The translations under genes and the position numbers were made by a program. Positions 17,454-26,013 of a DNA stretch of 64,000 bases are shown one piece after another. Source of the DNA: UBA4744 sp963717135 (GTDB lineage Bacteria > Actinomycetota > Acidimicrobiia > Spongiisociales > UBA4744); NCBI GenBank assembly GCA_963717135.1, contig CAVQVN010000010.1, positions 1 to 64,000 of the forward strand, in the 5' to 3' direction. Position 1 is the first letter of the stretch. Every line of letters starts with the position of its first letter. The notes below the pieces were generated by a model. It made no database searches. It saw nothing but the letters and a program-made list of their open reading frames with translations, and was not told the origin of the DNA.

Positions 17454-18173
17454 TCACTCATCGAGCACCGCCAGGCTGGCCAGCCTCCGTTCTAGGTGGT
17501 ACTCGAAGAATCGACGGGCAATACCCATCGCCTCTCCGGACAGTTGGGGATCCGGGTCGGGCAGATCGGCCAGGTCGGCGCCGGCCAAGACCGCCAGATA
17601 GTCCGTCAAACCCGAACGAAACCGAACCGCCCCGTCGGTTCGGCAGTTGTCGCACACTGCTCCGCCCGCCGCGAAACTGAACCGCATCGAATCGGCCTTG
17701 CGGCCGCAACTGGCACACGAATCGAGAGCGGGCGCCAGTCCGATCACCTCCGCCAGTTTGAGCAGAAATGCGGTTACCAGATCACGAGACGATTCTCCGT
17801 GTTCGAGAGCCCGCAGTCCGCGCTGCAACAGGAGAAAGAGCCGAAGCGATGGCTCCCCTTCGCTGGCAACCGCATCGACGGCTTCGACCATGGTCCCTGC
17901 CGCCATGACCCGGTCGAGATCGCCGCGCAGATTGGGAAACGTCTCGATGATGGACACCTGGGTGACGGTGTCGAGGTTCCGGCCTTCGTAGAGCACGAGA
18001 TCGACGTGCGTAAAGGGCTCGAGGCGGCCTCCGAAGCGGCTCTTCGTCTTGCGGATGCCTTTGGCCACGGTGCGCAGTTTGCCGTGATTGGGGCTGAGGA
18101 TGACGACCACGCGATCGGCTTCCCCGAACGGAAAGCTGCGGAGCACAATCCCCTGGTCGCTGCGGATGGCCAT
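17454..18173 (-). CDS. recO: DNA repair protein RecO
   Basis: Recombination mediator that helps load RecA on SSB-coated DNA. It is 239 residues from ATG 18173. The N-terminal OB fold (QGIVLRSFPFGEADRVV) is followed by a helical domain and a four-cysteine zinc site (CASC...CDNC, ~residues 153-178). The in-frame extension to 18386 is rejected because it is a translation of the heptamer array (repeated SSLV units). No overlap with neighbours; the array at 18234-18394 forms its 5' flank. Confidence 0.92.
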   Translation of the reverse strand: MAIRSDQGIVLRSFPFGEADRVVVILSPNHGKLRTVAKGIRKTKSRFGGRLEPFTHVDLVLYEGRNLDTVTQVSIIETFPNLRGDLDRVMAAGTMVEAVDAVASEGEPSLRLFLLLQRGLRALEHGESSRDLVTAFLLKLAEVIGLAPALDSCASCGRKADSMRFSFAAGGAVCDNCRTDGAVRFRSGLTDYLAVLAGADLADLPDPDPQLSGEAMGIARRFFEYHLERRLASLAVLDE

Positions 18174-18233
18174 AGATGCGGGATGGTACCGGAGAGGGTC
18201 TCGGTATTCGGTAGCGGAGGAAGTCGCGGGCCA

Positions 18234-18394
18234 CGAGTCACGAGTCACGAGCGACGAGCGACGAGTCACGAGCGACGAGCGACGAGTCACGAGCGACGAG
18301 CGACGAGCGACGAGCGACGAGTCACGAGCGACGAGCGACGAGTCACGAGCAAGCTCGAAGCTCGAAGCTCGATGCTCGAAGCTCAAAGCTCAAC
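18234..18394. repeat. Heptanucleotide tandem array, 23 units
   Basis: 161 bp of uninterrupted 7-bp units. Seventeen are CGAGTCA or CGAGCGA (the last is CGAGCAA), followed by six GCTCGAA-type units. The two unit families join without loss of register. The array lies between the divergent recO and PCD genes, so it occupies their shared promoter region. Confidence 0.9.
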
Positions 18395-18419
18395 GCCGAA
18401 AGGCACCTAACATCTCGGC

Positions 18420-18719
18420 ATGCCCATCCTCACTCAGACACAGATCGATGCCTTCGCGGCTGCCCATCCGGCCTGGTCGGTGCAGGGCAATTCGATCACC
18501 CGCACGTTCATCTTCGAGGACTTCGCCGAGGCGCTGGGGTTCGTTATTCGGGTGGGGGTAGCCGCCGAACGAGTGTTTCACCATCCCGATATCGACGTCA
18601 GATGGAACAAGGTGACGCTCCGCCTGACCAGCCACGACGTGGGCGGCTTGACCGAACGCGACGTCGAGCTGGCCGTCAAGGTCGACTCGTTTGTGACCAC
18701 CAGCGCAAGTACCGGCTAG
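18420..18719 (+). CDS. Pterin-4a-carbinolamine dehydratase
   Basis: A 99-residue PCD/DCoH family protein that dehydrates 4a-hydroxytetrahydropterin. The conserved HHPDIDVRWNKV histidine motif near residues 53-64 and the L-T-S-HDVGGLTERD segment are clear. It is divergent from recO, with the heptamer array in between. In bacteria lacking aromatic amino-acid hydroxylases these proteins are often linked with molybdopterin or general pterin turnover; which applies here cannot be told. Confidence 0.88.
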   Translation: MPILTQTQIDAFAAAHPAWSVQGNSITRTFIFEDFAEALGFVIRVGVAAERVFHHPDIDVRWNKVTLRLTSHDVGGLTERDVELAVKVDSFVTTSASTG

Positions 18720-18730
18720 AGGCTTGGTTC

Positions 18731-19369
18731 TCAGGACCTGCGTGCCAACTCCCTCAAACATGCCTCGATCCAATCGGGAGGACGGAAGACGCCCGGCTCG
18801 CCTCCGGCAGCCCGTCGATAGGCTTCCGTCAGATTGGTGAGCATCCTGACGAGGATGGCCTTGGATTCAACAGGTTCGAGCCATTCGGGATTCAAGCGCG
18901 GCGAACCACCGAAACTCTCGGCTACCAGTACCGCCGCCTCGTCGGCGCCGATCGCCTCCCCGCCGTGGAACGGATCAACCAGTTGCCCACCGGCGAACAC
19001 CAGGAAGTGGCCGGGAAGTGCGACGCCTTGCACTTCGATACCGGCCCGCCGGCCGACCGCCATCCACAACACCGCCAGTGATATCGGGATGCCTTTGCGG
19101 CGATCGATGACCTCGTTGAGAAAGGAATTGCGGGGGTTGTAATAATCGTCGATGTCACCACCCAAACCCTCGCGGATTGCCACAACTCTCCGGAGATCGA
19201 GATGGGTGGTTCCCTCGACAAGACCGGCCATTTGATCCAGAAGATCGAGGTAACCCGGGATGTCGATTTCCGGGTAGGCAAAGGCTGCGTATTCGAAGGC
19301 CGCCTCGGCCAACAACCCTTGGTCCGCCAGGGCGGCGACCCGTTCGGCTCGCCGTGCCGGCTCAACCAT
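18731..19369 (-). CDS. SirB1/transglutaminase-like (Transglut_core2) family protein
   Basis: A 212-residue protein with the SirB1/YchA-type domain: NPRNSFLNEVIDRRKGIPISLAVLW, GRRAGIEVQGVALPGHFLV and VDPFHGGE. These correspond to the core2 transglutaminase fold, though the catalytic Cys of true transglutaminases is not apparent (Ser at the equivalent ISLA site). The molecular function is unknown. It overlaps nothing but lies 6 bp downstream of era, so it is probably the last gene of the era operon. Confidence 0.8.
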   Translation of the reverse strand: MVEPARRAERVAALADQGLLAEAAFEYAAFAYPEIDIPGYLDLLDQMAGLVEGTTHLDLRRVVAIREGLGGDIDDYYNPRNSFLNEVIDRRKGIPISLAVLWMAVGRRAGIEVQGVALPGHFLVFAGGQLVDPFHGGEAIGADEAAVLVAESFGGSPRLNPEWLEPVESKAILVRMLTNLTEAYRRAAGGEPGVFRPPDWIEACLRELARRS

Positions 19370-19375
19370 CGGCGA

Positions 19376-20269
19376 TCATTCCTCGAACCCCAAACGATCT
19401 AGCAATTGCGGGTTTCGCTGCCAATCCTTTTCCACTTTGACTCGCAAATCGAGATAGACGCGGGCGCCGAGCAAAGCCTCGATCTCCCGGCGTGCCTCAC
19501 TCCCCGCCGCAGCAATGAGCTCTCCGCCTTTGCCGATCACGATGCCCTTCTGGGACTCTCTTTCGACGATCAGTAGTGCGTCAACGTAGAGCATCCCGTT
19601 TTCGCGTTCTTCCATGTCCCTAACCAGGACCGTCAGAGAATGGGGAAGCTCTTCTCTGAGTCGATTGAGGAACTTCTCCCGCACGATCTCCCCGATGAGC
19701 AACTGCTCGGGCTGGTCGGTCTTCGCGTCACGAGGGAAGTACAGCGGTCCCTCTGAAAGCAATCTGGTCACTTCGCCGATGAGCGCCTCGAGCCCATCGG
19801 AGGTGAGCGCCGACAGGGGCACATATGCTTCGAAATCCCACTCGGCGGCCTCGGCCAGTTGCTCAACAATCTGACGGGGTGAAGCAATGTCGACCTTGTT
19901 GACCACCAGGATCACAGAGGTGCCGGCCCCCGATACCCGGTCCGCAATCCGGCGATCTCCAGGTCCGATTTCCTGTGTTCCGTCGAGCACGAAGATGATG
20001 GCATCGGCTTCAGCCAGCGTGCCGTAGACCAGATTGTTGAGACGTTCACCGAGGCTGTTCCGGGGTTTGTGCAAACCCGGCGTGTCGATGAGGACGATCT
20101 GGTATTCCGGTTCTCCGATGGCCGGGAGGGTCACCACTCCCCGAATCGTGTTGCGCGTGGTCTGCGGACGGGAAGAAGTGATCGAGACTTTGCTTCCGAC
20201 CAGCGCATTGACCAGAGTCGACTTCCCGACGTTGGGTCGTCCGACGACGGCGACGAAACCTGATTTCAC
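19376..20269 (-). CDS. era: GTPase Era
   Basis: GTPase needed for 16S rRNA maturation and 30S assembly. From GTG 20269, overlapping the CNNM stop (GTGA), it has 297 residues. G1 GRPNVGKS, G3 DTPGLHKP and G4 NKVD are present, and the C-terminal KH domain holds VIGKGGELI. Upstream in-frame codons to 20431 belong to the neighbouring gene in another frame. Its operon includes ybeY, which also acts on 16S rRNA. Confidence 0.96.
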   Translation of the reverse strand: MKSGFVAVVGRPNVGKSTLVNALVGSKVSITSSRPQTTRNTIRGVVTLPAIGEPEYQIVLIDTPGLHKPRNSLGERLNNLVYGTLAEADAIIFVLDGTQEIGPGDRRIADRVSGAGTSVILVVNKVDIASPRQIVEQLAEAAEWDFEAYVPLSALTSDGLEALIGEVTRLLSEGPLYFPRDAKTDQPEQLLIGEIVREKFLNRLREELPHSLTVLVRDMEERENGMLYVDALLIVERESQKGIVIGKGGELIAAAGSEARREIEALLGARVYLDLRVKVEKDWQRNPQLLDRLGFEE

Positions 20270-21459
20270 TTTTCCGTATCGATCCGGTGCATGACCGAGG
20301 CGTGTACCTGGGCGATCCGCCGGCCCTGGACGCGCATCACGGTCAACGTGACTCCTTCCTGCTCGAAGGATTCGTTCTCCCGGGGAACCCGGCCGGCCAA
20401 CCCCAAAACCAATCCACCAACCGTGTCCCATTCCTCGCGCGGCAGATCGACATCCAGCAAATCGCCGAGTTCCTCGACGGATAGACGGGCATCGATCAGA
20501 TATTCATGGTCGCCTACCTTCTCGATCAGGGGCGCCTCTGTGTCGTATTCATCAACGATCTCGCCGACCAGTTCCTCGAGAAGGTCTTCGATCGTCACCA
20601 GCCCGGCCGTCCCCCCAAACTCGTCGACCACCACCGCCATGTGGACCTTCCCCGCCTGCATGTCCCGGAGGAGATCAGAGACCCGTTTGGTCTCCGGAAC
20701 GAAATAGACCGGTCGCATCAGCTCGGCCGCCGGCTGAGGCCCGGCCCCCTGGTCCATGATCCTCAAGAGATCCTTGGCGTAGGCAAACCCGACAATGTCA
20801 TCGGTCCCTTCGCCGGTCACCGGAACCCGCGAGTAGCCGTGCTCGATGACCACATCGAGGGCTTCGTCCGACGAGACGTTGGAACCGATGGTGACCATAT
20901 CGGTTCGAGGCACCATCACCTCCCGCACAATCGTCTCGGAGAACTCGAGCACCGAGGTGATGAGCCGGCGCTCTTCTTGGTCCTGGGCCGCTTCTTCGTC
21001 GGAATCTTCCGGCGTCTTCGGTTCCTCGTCTTCGGTGACCAGATCAGTGGCTCGATCCCCCAACCGGCAAGCGACATCGAGCATGGGGGCCAGTCGATAA
21101 GCAAGTCGACGCGGATGGTCGCGACCCCAGGCGCGGGGTAACAACTCGCCGAGTACCACCAGGGCCAGGCCGAACACCACCAACAGGAGTATCAATCTCC
21201 ACCCGTAGGTGAACTCGGTAGCGGCCCAAGCAGCGGGGAGCGCGGCCGCCACCAACAACGCTGAGTGAACCATACCGATGGCCGGCTGCAGTCGAGCTCG
21301 ATCTTCGAGAAGGTCGGCGACCCGCTGGGCGCCCTCGTCGCCCTCGGCGGCATCGTGAAGAGCATCTGCTCGCGGGGTCCGGACCAATGATGCCAGCGAG
21401 GCTCGCAGGCCCGCGGCCAGGGCCAACAGCAGAATCGAGCATACAAACGCCACAATCAC
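20266..21459 (-). CDS. CNNM/CorC-type membrane protein with CBS pair
   Basis: A 397-residue hemolysin-C/CNNM family protein, probably a magnesium or cobalt efflux-related transporter. The N-terminal transmembrane DUF21 domain is about 130 residues. Two CBS domains follow (VMVPRTDMVTIGS onward, with MAVVVDEFGGTAGLVTIEDLLEE), and a C-terminal CorC_HlyC domain. GTG at 21459 overlaps the ybeY stop, and its stop overlaps era. It is an obligate member of the ybeY-era operon in many Actinobacteria. Confidence 0.9.
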   Translation of the reverse strand: MIVAFVCSILLLALAAGLRASLASLVRTPRADALHDAAEGDEGAQRVADLLEDRARLQPAIGMVHSALLVAAALPAAWAATEFTYGWRLILLLVVFGLALVVLGELLPRAWGRDHPRRLAYRLAPMLDVACRLGDRATDLVTEDEEPKTPEDSDEEAAQDQEERRLITSVLEFSETIVREVMVPRTDMVTIGSNVSSDEALDVVIEHGYSRVPVTGEGTDDIVGFAYAKDLLRIMDQGAGPQPAAELMRPVYFVPETKRVSDLLRDMQAGKVHMAVVVDEFGGTAGLVTIEDLLEELVGEIVDEYDTEAPLIEKVGDHEYLIDARLSVEELGDLLDVDLPREEWDTVGGLVLGLAGRVPRENESFEQEGVTLTVMRVQGRRIAQVHASVMHRIDTEK

Positions 21460-21920
21460 GATCGCCTTCTCCCTGCAAGCTCCAAGAGCTGTCTCTCCCG
21501 ATCTTCCATTTCCTCGGCGTCGGCATCATCCTGGTGGTCGTATCCGAGGAGGTGAAGTAACCCGTGAACTACCAACAAGGACAGCTCCTCGTCAAACTGC
21601 ACACCGGCAGATTCGGCTTGAGCACGAACGATCGAGGGGGCAATCACAACGTCGCCGATGTTGAGCGGCGGCCCGCCGGGTCTCCGTTCCGGCACAACCC
21701 CCGGCTTGAGATGCTCAACCGGGAATGCCAGCACGTCGGTTGCCCCGTGTCGCTGCATGAAGCGCTCGTTGTACGTAGCGATCTGCTCCTCACCGACGAA
21801 GAGCAAGGTGACCTCGGTGTCTATGGGGAACTGCTCTTCACGTAGAACCATCTCGGCCAGCCGCCGGAGCGGCTCGGAATCTAGAGGGTCGTCCTGCTCG
21901 TCTGCGAGAAAAACACTCAC
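21456..21920 (-). CDS. ybeY: Endoribonuclease YbeY
   Basis: A 154-residue metal-dependent RNase for 16S rRNA 3' maturation and ribosome quality control. The zinc-binding signature HGLLHLLGYDH lies at residues ~119-129, preceded by ATDVLAFP and GDVVIAP. GTG start 21920 overlaps the HD-hydrolase stop, and the stop overlaps the CNNM gene, so translation is coupled through four genes. Confidence 0.95.
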   Translation of the reverse strand: MSVFLADEQDDPLDSEPLRRLAEMVLREEQFPIDTEVTLLFVGEEQIATYNERFMQRHGATDVLAFPVEHLKPGVVPERRPGGPPLNIGDVVIAPSIVRAQAESAGVQFDEELSLLVVHGLLHLLGYDHQDDADAEEMEDRERQLLELAGRRRS

Positions 21921-24601
21921 GGGAGGAACTCCACGTCGGTCATGTCACCCTGAGAATGCTTTCCATCGTCATCCTCGGTCCGATCGGCTTCGCGGGTATC
22001 GTCGGAACCTGCCTGATCTCCGCCCGATGGAAGTGAGGGTTCGGGAAAATCCGGGTACGGGATCCGCTGGTGATAATGGCCGATCAAGGCATCGACAAAA
22101 GCCTCCTTGACCCGGGTCAGCTCACCCAGGGTCAGGGCACTCTCGGACAGCTGCCCGTCCACCACCTTCTCCCCGACGACCCTTTCGACGACGCGCCGAA
22201 TCTTCTCGGGCGATGGATCGTCGTCTGCAAACACGGCTCGGGAGGCGCCTTCCAGAGCATCGGCCATCATCAAGATGGCGTTCTCCTTGGTTCGTGGCTT
22301 ATGCCCGTGGTGGCGGTAGTCGTCGACGTTGACATTCTCCTCACCGTATCGGTCGATGGCTTTGTGATAGAAGTACCGCATGATGCCGTCACCATGGTGA
22401 GCGAGGACGCTATCGGCGACCAGCGCCGGGATCCGATAGACCTTGGCCAGCTTCATCCCGTCGATCACATGCTGGCGAATCGCCTGGGCCGACTCCTCAG
22501 GAGGCATGTTGTCGTGAGGATTGGATATCCCGAACTGATTCTCGATGAAGAACTGCGGGTTCTCGGTCTTACCGAGGTCGTGGTAGTACGCCGAGGCCCG
22601 CACCAGAAGGTTGTTGGCGTTGATCGACTTGGCAGCCCGATCGCCCAGCGTGCCGACCAATAGCGAATGATTGAATGTGCCGCGGGCCTTCTCCTCCAGC
22701 ATTTGCAAGGCCGGGTGGTTTCGATCCGTCAAGTCGAGAAGCCGCAGTGTCGTGGTTATGTCAAAGAGGATCTCGAAGAACGAGACGGCGGTCACACCCA
22801 CGAGCCCGGAAAGGAACCCATTGAGGAACCCGTACAGCGCGGCAAGCGCCGCAGTCTCCGGCTCTGAAGTGAAAAACCACGAAATGGCCGCGGCCAACGG
22901 GGCCAAGGCCATTGCCGTGTAGATGATGGCCTTCCGTAAATCGCCGCGGGCGGAGATGGACGACACAAACGGGATGGGCGTCATGGCCGAAAGCAACGCG
23001 AACAAGGACAGGCCCGGATCCCGGGTAGCGATGGCAGTCAGCGCTCCGACCGCCATCGACATGATCACTCCGATCCGAGCGTCGAAGAGAATGGCGGCCA
23101 TAAACCCGAAGGTGGCGGCCGGAATCAAGTATCCGGCGGCCACATTGTCGGGGGTCAGGATGTCGATGAGCCGGGCGGCTCCGGCAGCCAACGCGATGAG
23201 CAGCCCAAAAAGCACGACCCGTCGTTCATTGGCCCAGAATTGTTGACGGAAACGAGCGAGGTAAAACGAGAGCATGCCGACCAGCATGGTGACGACGGCC
23301 AGCATGGCCAGTACTTCGAGGCCCGTCTGTTTGAGCAGGCCACCCTTGTCGAGGGCGGCGAGATGAAGGGCCGTAACCGTCTCTCCCTCCGCAACGATCT
23401 CCTCGCCCGCTCGATAGTCTCGGGTTTGGTCCGGCACGTCGAGTCGCGCTTGCTGTTGAAGAGCGGCAGTCTTGGCCTCGTCGGGCACCTCATTGATCTG
23501 CAGGTTGATGCCGACGGCGTCGCCGGCCGCCAGACTGGCCGCTTCGTTGTAGGTACCGTCCAGGAAAATGATCGGGGGATTGTCGGTGGCGAGCTCTGCC
23601 TTTACCTCGTCGAGTTCCTCGACGGTTTTGATACCTTCTCGAAGAACGACTTCCGCACCATCGATAGCCTCCAACCTGACCGTGTTGAGATAGGAGCTTT
23701 GCCCTTGAGCAACCCGCATGACGTCGGCAGTGGCCAGCTCGGTGAGGGTCGTGATGGTGGTGGGCTGGAGGAACGGTTCGATCGAGCGCAAGACCTGCGC
23801 CTGAGTTTCCAAATCCTGCACCATCGGAGCGAAACCGACGATGTCAAGGGTGATCACGTCATCCGGATCCGCCGTCAGGGTCTGGACGACCTCCCCGGTG
23901 CTGACGCCGAAGTGATCGAGACGTGGATCGTCCCCGTCCACAGAAACCATGATGTCCCCGGCGGCAACACCAGAGAACGAATACTCGCCGGCATCGTCGG
24001 ACTCCACCGCGAATGTGGAACCTATTCCATCCACCAAAGTGACGGTTATCCCGGCTAGGACTGCATCGCCGACCTCGGGCTCATACTCCCCGTTGCCATC
24101 CCCGTCCAGATACAGGAACCCGGTGACATCGCTGGTCGGAATCACCGGTTCCGAGGTTGTGGTAGTGGACGTGGGCTCACCACCTTCAGCAGTGGTCGTG
24201 CTGGTCGTCGAAACGGTCGTGGTCGGCTCCGGCTCGACGGGCAGCGTCGAGGTCGTGGTCGTCGCGTCAGTCGGCAGATCGGGAAGGAATACTCCGTCCT
24301 TCACGGCATCAAACAGCTGGCCGATCTGTACGACGATTTCCTGGGTGCGCTCCGCGTCGGATTTGTATTCCGTGCCGACCTCGCCGGCAGCTGCCTCACG
24401 AAGTGTTTCAGTCAACTCGACGTCGGGCACCTCGGAAATGAAGGACTCCGCCAGAAAGGCACTTGGGGAAGGTTGGCCGATCTGGGGCGCCTCGATGTCG
24501 CTGCGCTGCTGGCCTACGAGCAGAGCACCCCAGGAGAGAACGATCGTGACAACGACAATTCCCGCTCTTCCCATCCAGCCACGAGTGAAGCGGGTGCTCA
24601 C
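21917..24601 (-). CDS. PgpH-type 7TM-HD phosphohydrolase with inserted SdrD_B-like domain
   Basis: Probable cyclic-di-AMP phosphodiesterase, 894 residues. Signal/TM near residues 12-30, an extracytoplasmic 7TMR-HDED region, about seven TM helices (~425-620), then an HD domain with HSLL, YYHDLGK and AHHGDG metal-binding residues. Unusually, residues ~111-155 are a Thr/Ser-rich linker and ~158-250 resemble an SdrD_B/Cna-B domain with a calcium-loop-like DGDGNGEYEPEVGD. These are not in standard PgpH. The acidic C-terminal tail is disordered-looking. It overlaps phoH and ybeY by 4 nt each. Confidence 0.9.
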   Translation of the reverse strand: MSTRFTRGWMGRAGIVVVTIVLSWGALLVGQQRSDIEAPQIGQPSPSAFLAESFISEVPDVELTETLREAAAGEVGTEYKSDAERTQEIVVQIGQLFDAVKDGVFLPDLPTDATTTTSTLPVEPEPTTTVSTTSTTTAEGGEPTSTTTTSEPVIPTSDVTGFLYLDGDGNGEYEPEVGDAVLAGITVTLVDGIGSTFAVESDDAGEYSFSGVAAGDIMVSVDGDDPRLDHFGVSTGEVVQTLTADPDDVITLDIVGFAPMVQDLETQAQVLRSIEPFLQPTTITTLTELATADVMRVAQGQSSYLNTVRLEAIDGAEVVLREGIKTVEELDEVKAELATDNPPIIFLDGTYNEAASLAAGDAVGINLQINEVPDEAKTAALQQQARLDVPDQTRDYRAGEEIVAEGETVTALHLAALDKGGLLKQTGLEVLAMLAVVTMLVGMLSFYLARFRQQFWANERRVVLFGLLIALAAGAARLIDILTPDNVAAGYLIPAATFGFMAAILFDARIGVIMSMAVGALTAIATRDPGLSLFALLSAMTPIPFVSSISARGDLRKAIIYTAMALAPLAAAISWFFTSEPETAALAALYGFLNGFLSGLVGVTAVSFFEILFDITTTLRLLDLTDRNHPALQMLEEKARGTFNHSLLVGTLGDRAAKSINANNLLVRASAYYHDLGKTENPQFFIENQFGISNPHDNMPPEESAQAIRQHVIDGMKLAKVYRIPALVADSVLAHHGDGIMRYFYHKAIDRYGEENVNVDDYRHHGHKPRTKENAILMMADALEGASRAVFADDDPSPEKIRRVVERVVGEKVVDGQLSESALTLGELTRVKEAFVDALIGHYHQRIPYPDFPEPSLPSGGDQAGSDDTREADRTEDDDGKHSQGDMTDVEFLP

Positions 24602-25599
24602 GATCCGCCGTTCTCTTCGAAACGCTGGTACGCGTCGACGATGGCCGCGACGATCCGGTGCCGGACCACATCGCGGGAGGTCAGCTCCACAAAAGCCACT
24701 CCCGGAATACCCTGTAGGACCTCGCGAGCCACCCGCAATCCCGACCCCCGGCCGATGGGCAGATCGACCTGAGTGATGTCACCGGTGATGATCATCTTGG
24801 AATTGAACCCCAAACGAGTCAGAAACATCTTCATTTGCGGCGGTGAGGTGTTCTGAGCCTCGTCCAGAATGACGCAGGCGTCGTTGAGAGTCCGGCCTCG
24901 CATGTAGGCCAGCGGGGCAATCTCGATGGTGCCCCGTTCCATCAGGCGGGCCGTTTCCTCCGGACCGAGCATCTCGTAGAGCGCGTCGTACAGAGGCCGC
25001 AAGTAGGGGTCGATTTTGGCGATGAGGTCACCGGGCAAGAAACCCAGGCTCTCTCCCGCTTCGACCGCCGGGCGGGTGAGGATGATCCTTCGTACCGCTC
25101 CCGAACTCAGTGCCTCCACTGCGGCTGCCATGGCGAGATAGGTCTTGCCGGTCCCGGCCGGACCAACACTGAAGACCAGAGTGTTGTCTCGGATCGCATC
25201 GATATACCGATGTTGACCGACGGTCTTGGGACGCACCATCTTGCCACGACCCACCGGCACGCCGTCGGTGAGCACCCCGGAAGGACTGGGCACATCCTCG
25301 GCCACCATCTGAATCACCCGGTCGACCCGGTCCGCATCGAGGCTTTCGCCTTCCTGCACCAGTATCAACAACTCCTCGGCGACCGTCTTCACCTCCGCCG
25401 CCCGGGCCGGCTCCCCCGAGATGAGGATCTCATTGCCGCGCACCACGATGCGCACATCGGGAAAGGCTCTCTCGAGCACACGCAAATGCACGTCGTGCTC
25501 TCCAACCAACTCGAGCATCAAGTGATTGGAAGGGACGCGTAGCCGGACTCCGGAAGCAGGGGTGTCGAGCAAAGAATCCTCGTTACGAGGGGAAACCAT
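24598..25599 (-). CDS. phoH: PhoH-like ATPase
   Basis: A 333-residue PhoH family NTPase. Walker A is GPAGTGKT (residues ~157-164) and Walker B is VILDEAQNTS. An N-terminal KH-like segment is present. Family members are linked to RNA metabolism and stand next to ybeY in many genomes, as here with the HD gene between. The stop overlaps the next gene (GTGA). Confidence 0.92.
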   Translation of the reverse strand: MVSPRNEDSLLDTPASGVRLRVPSNHLMLELVGEHDVHLRVLERAFPDVRIVVRGNEILISGEPARAAEVKTVAEELLILVQEGESLDADRVDRVIQMVAEDVPSPSGVLTDGVPVGRGKMVRPKTVGQHRYIDAIRDNTLVFSVGPAGTGKTYLAMAAAVEALSSGAVRRIILTRPAVEAGESLGFLPGDLIAKIDPYLRPLYDALYEMLGPEETARLMERGTIEIAPLAYMRGRTLNDACVILDEAQNTSPPQMKMFLTRLGFNSKMIITGDITQVDLPIGRGSGLRVAREVLQGIPGVAFVELTSRDVVRHRIVAAIVDAYQRFEENGGS

Positions 25600-25668
25600 A
25601 GGGTGCCCGCATTATACCGGCAGGTCTCGTCATTAACGAAGCAACGATTGCGGTGGCAATCAGGTTTC

Positions 25669-26013
25669 TCATCCGGGCGGCCATCCGAGTGGACGGCCCC
25701 CGACCAGATGCACGTGTAGATGGAACACTGTCTGGCCGGCCCCAGGTCCGACATTGGTGACCAACCGCCAGCCATCCTCGAGCTGTTCATCTTCCGCAAT
25801 CCGGGCGGCCAGCTCGAACAATTCGGTCAGCATCTCCGCATGAGCAGAGTTGAGCTGAGCCGCCGAGTCGGCCACATGGGCCTTGGGAATCAGCAGGACG
25901 TGAGTGGGAGCCGCCGGGTTGATGTCCCGAAAAGCCAGCACTCTTTCGGTTTCCGCCACCCGCTGAGAAGGGATCGATCCCTCAGCGATCTTGCAGAACA
26001 GGCAATCCGCCAA
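25669..26013 (-). CDS. HIT family nucleotide hydrolase (HinT-like)
   Basis: A 114-residue histidine-triad protein. CLFCKIAEG near the N-terminus and the catalytic HLHVHLVGG near residues 97-105 are complete. Family members hydrolyse purine nucleotide phosphoramidates such as AMP-lysine. The start is a TTG at 26013, inside the 3' end of mtaB (32-nt overlap), so translation is probably coupled. The 3' gap to phoH is 69 bp. Confidence 0.9.
   Translation of the reverse strand: MADCLFCKIAEGSIPSQRVAETERVLAFRDINPAAPTHVLLIPKAHVADSAAQLNSAHAEMLTELFELAARIAEDEQLEDGWRLVTNVGPGAGQTVFHLHVHLVGGRPLGWPPG

Noticed and set aside
18174..18386. N-terminal extension of recO
   Set aside because: It is the translation of the 18234-18394 repeat array (repeated SSLV units).
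18234..18394. CRISPR array
   Set aside because: Units are 7 bp and contiguous with no spacers; no cas genes nearby.
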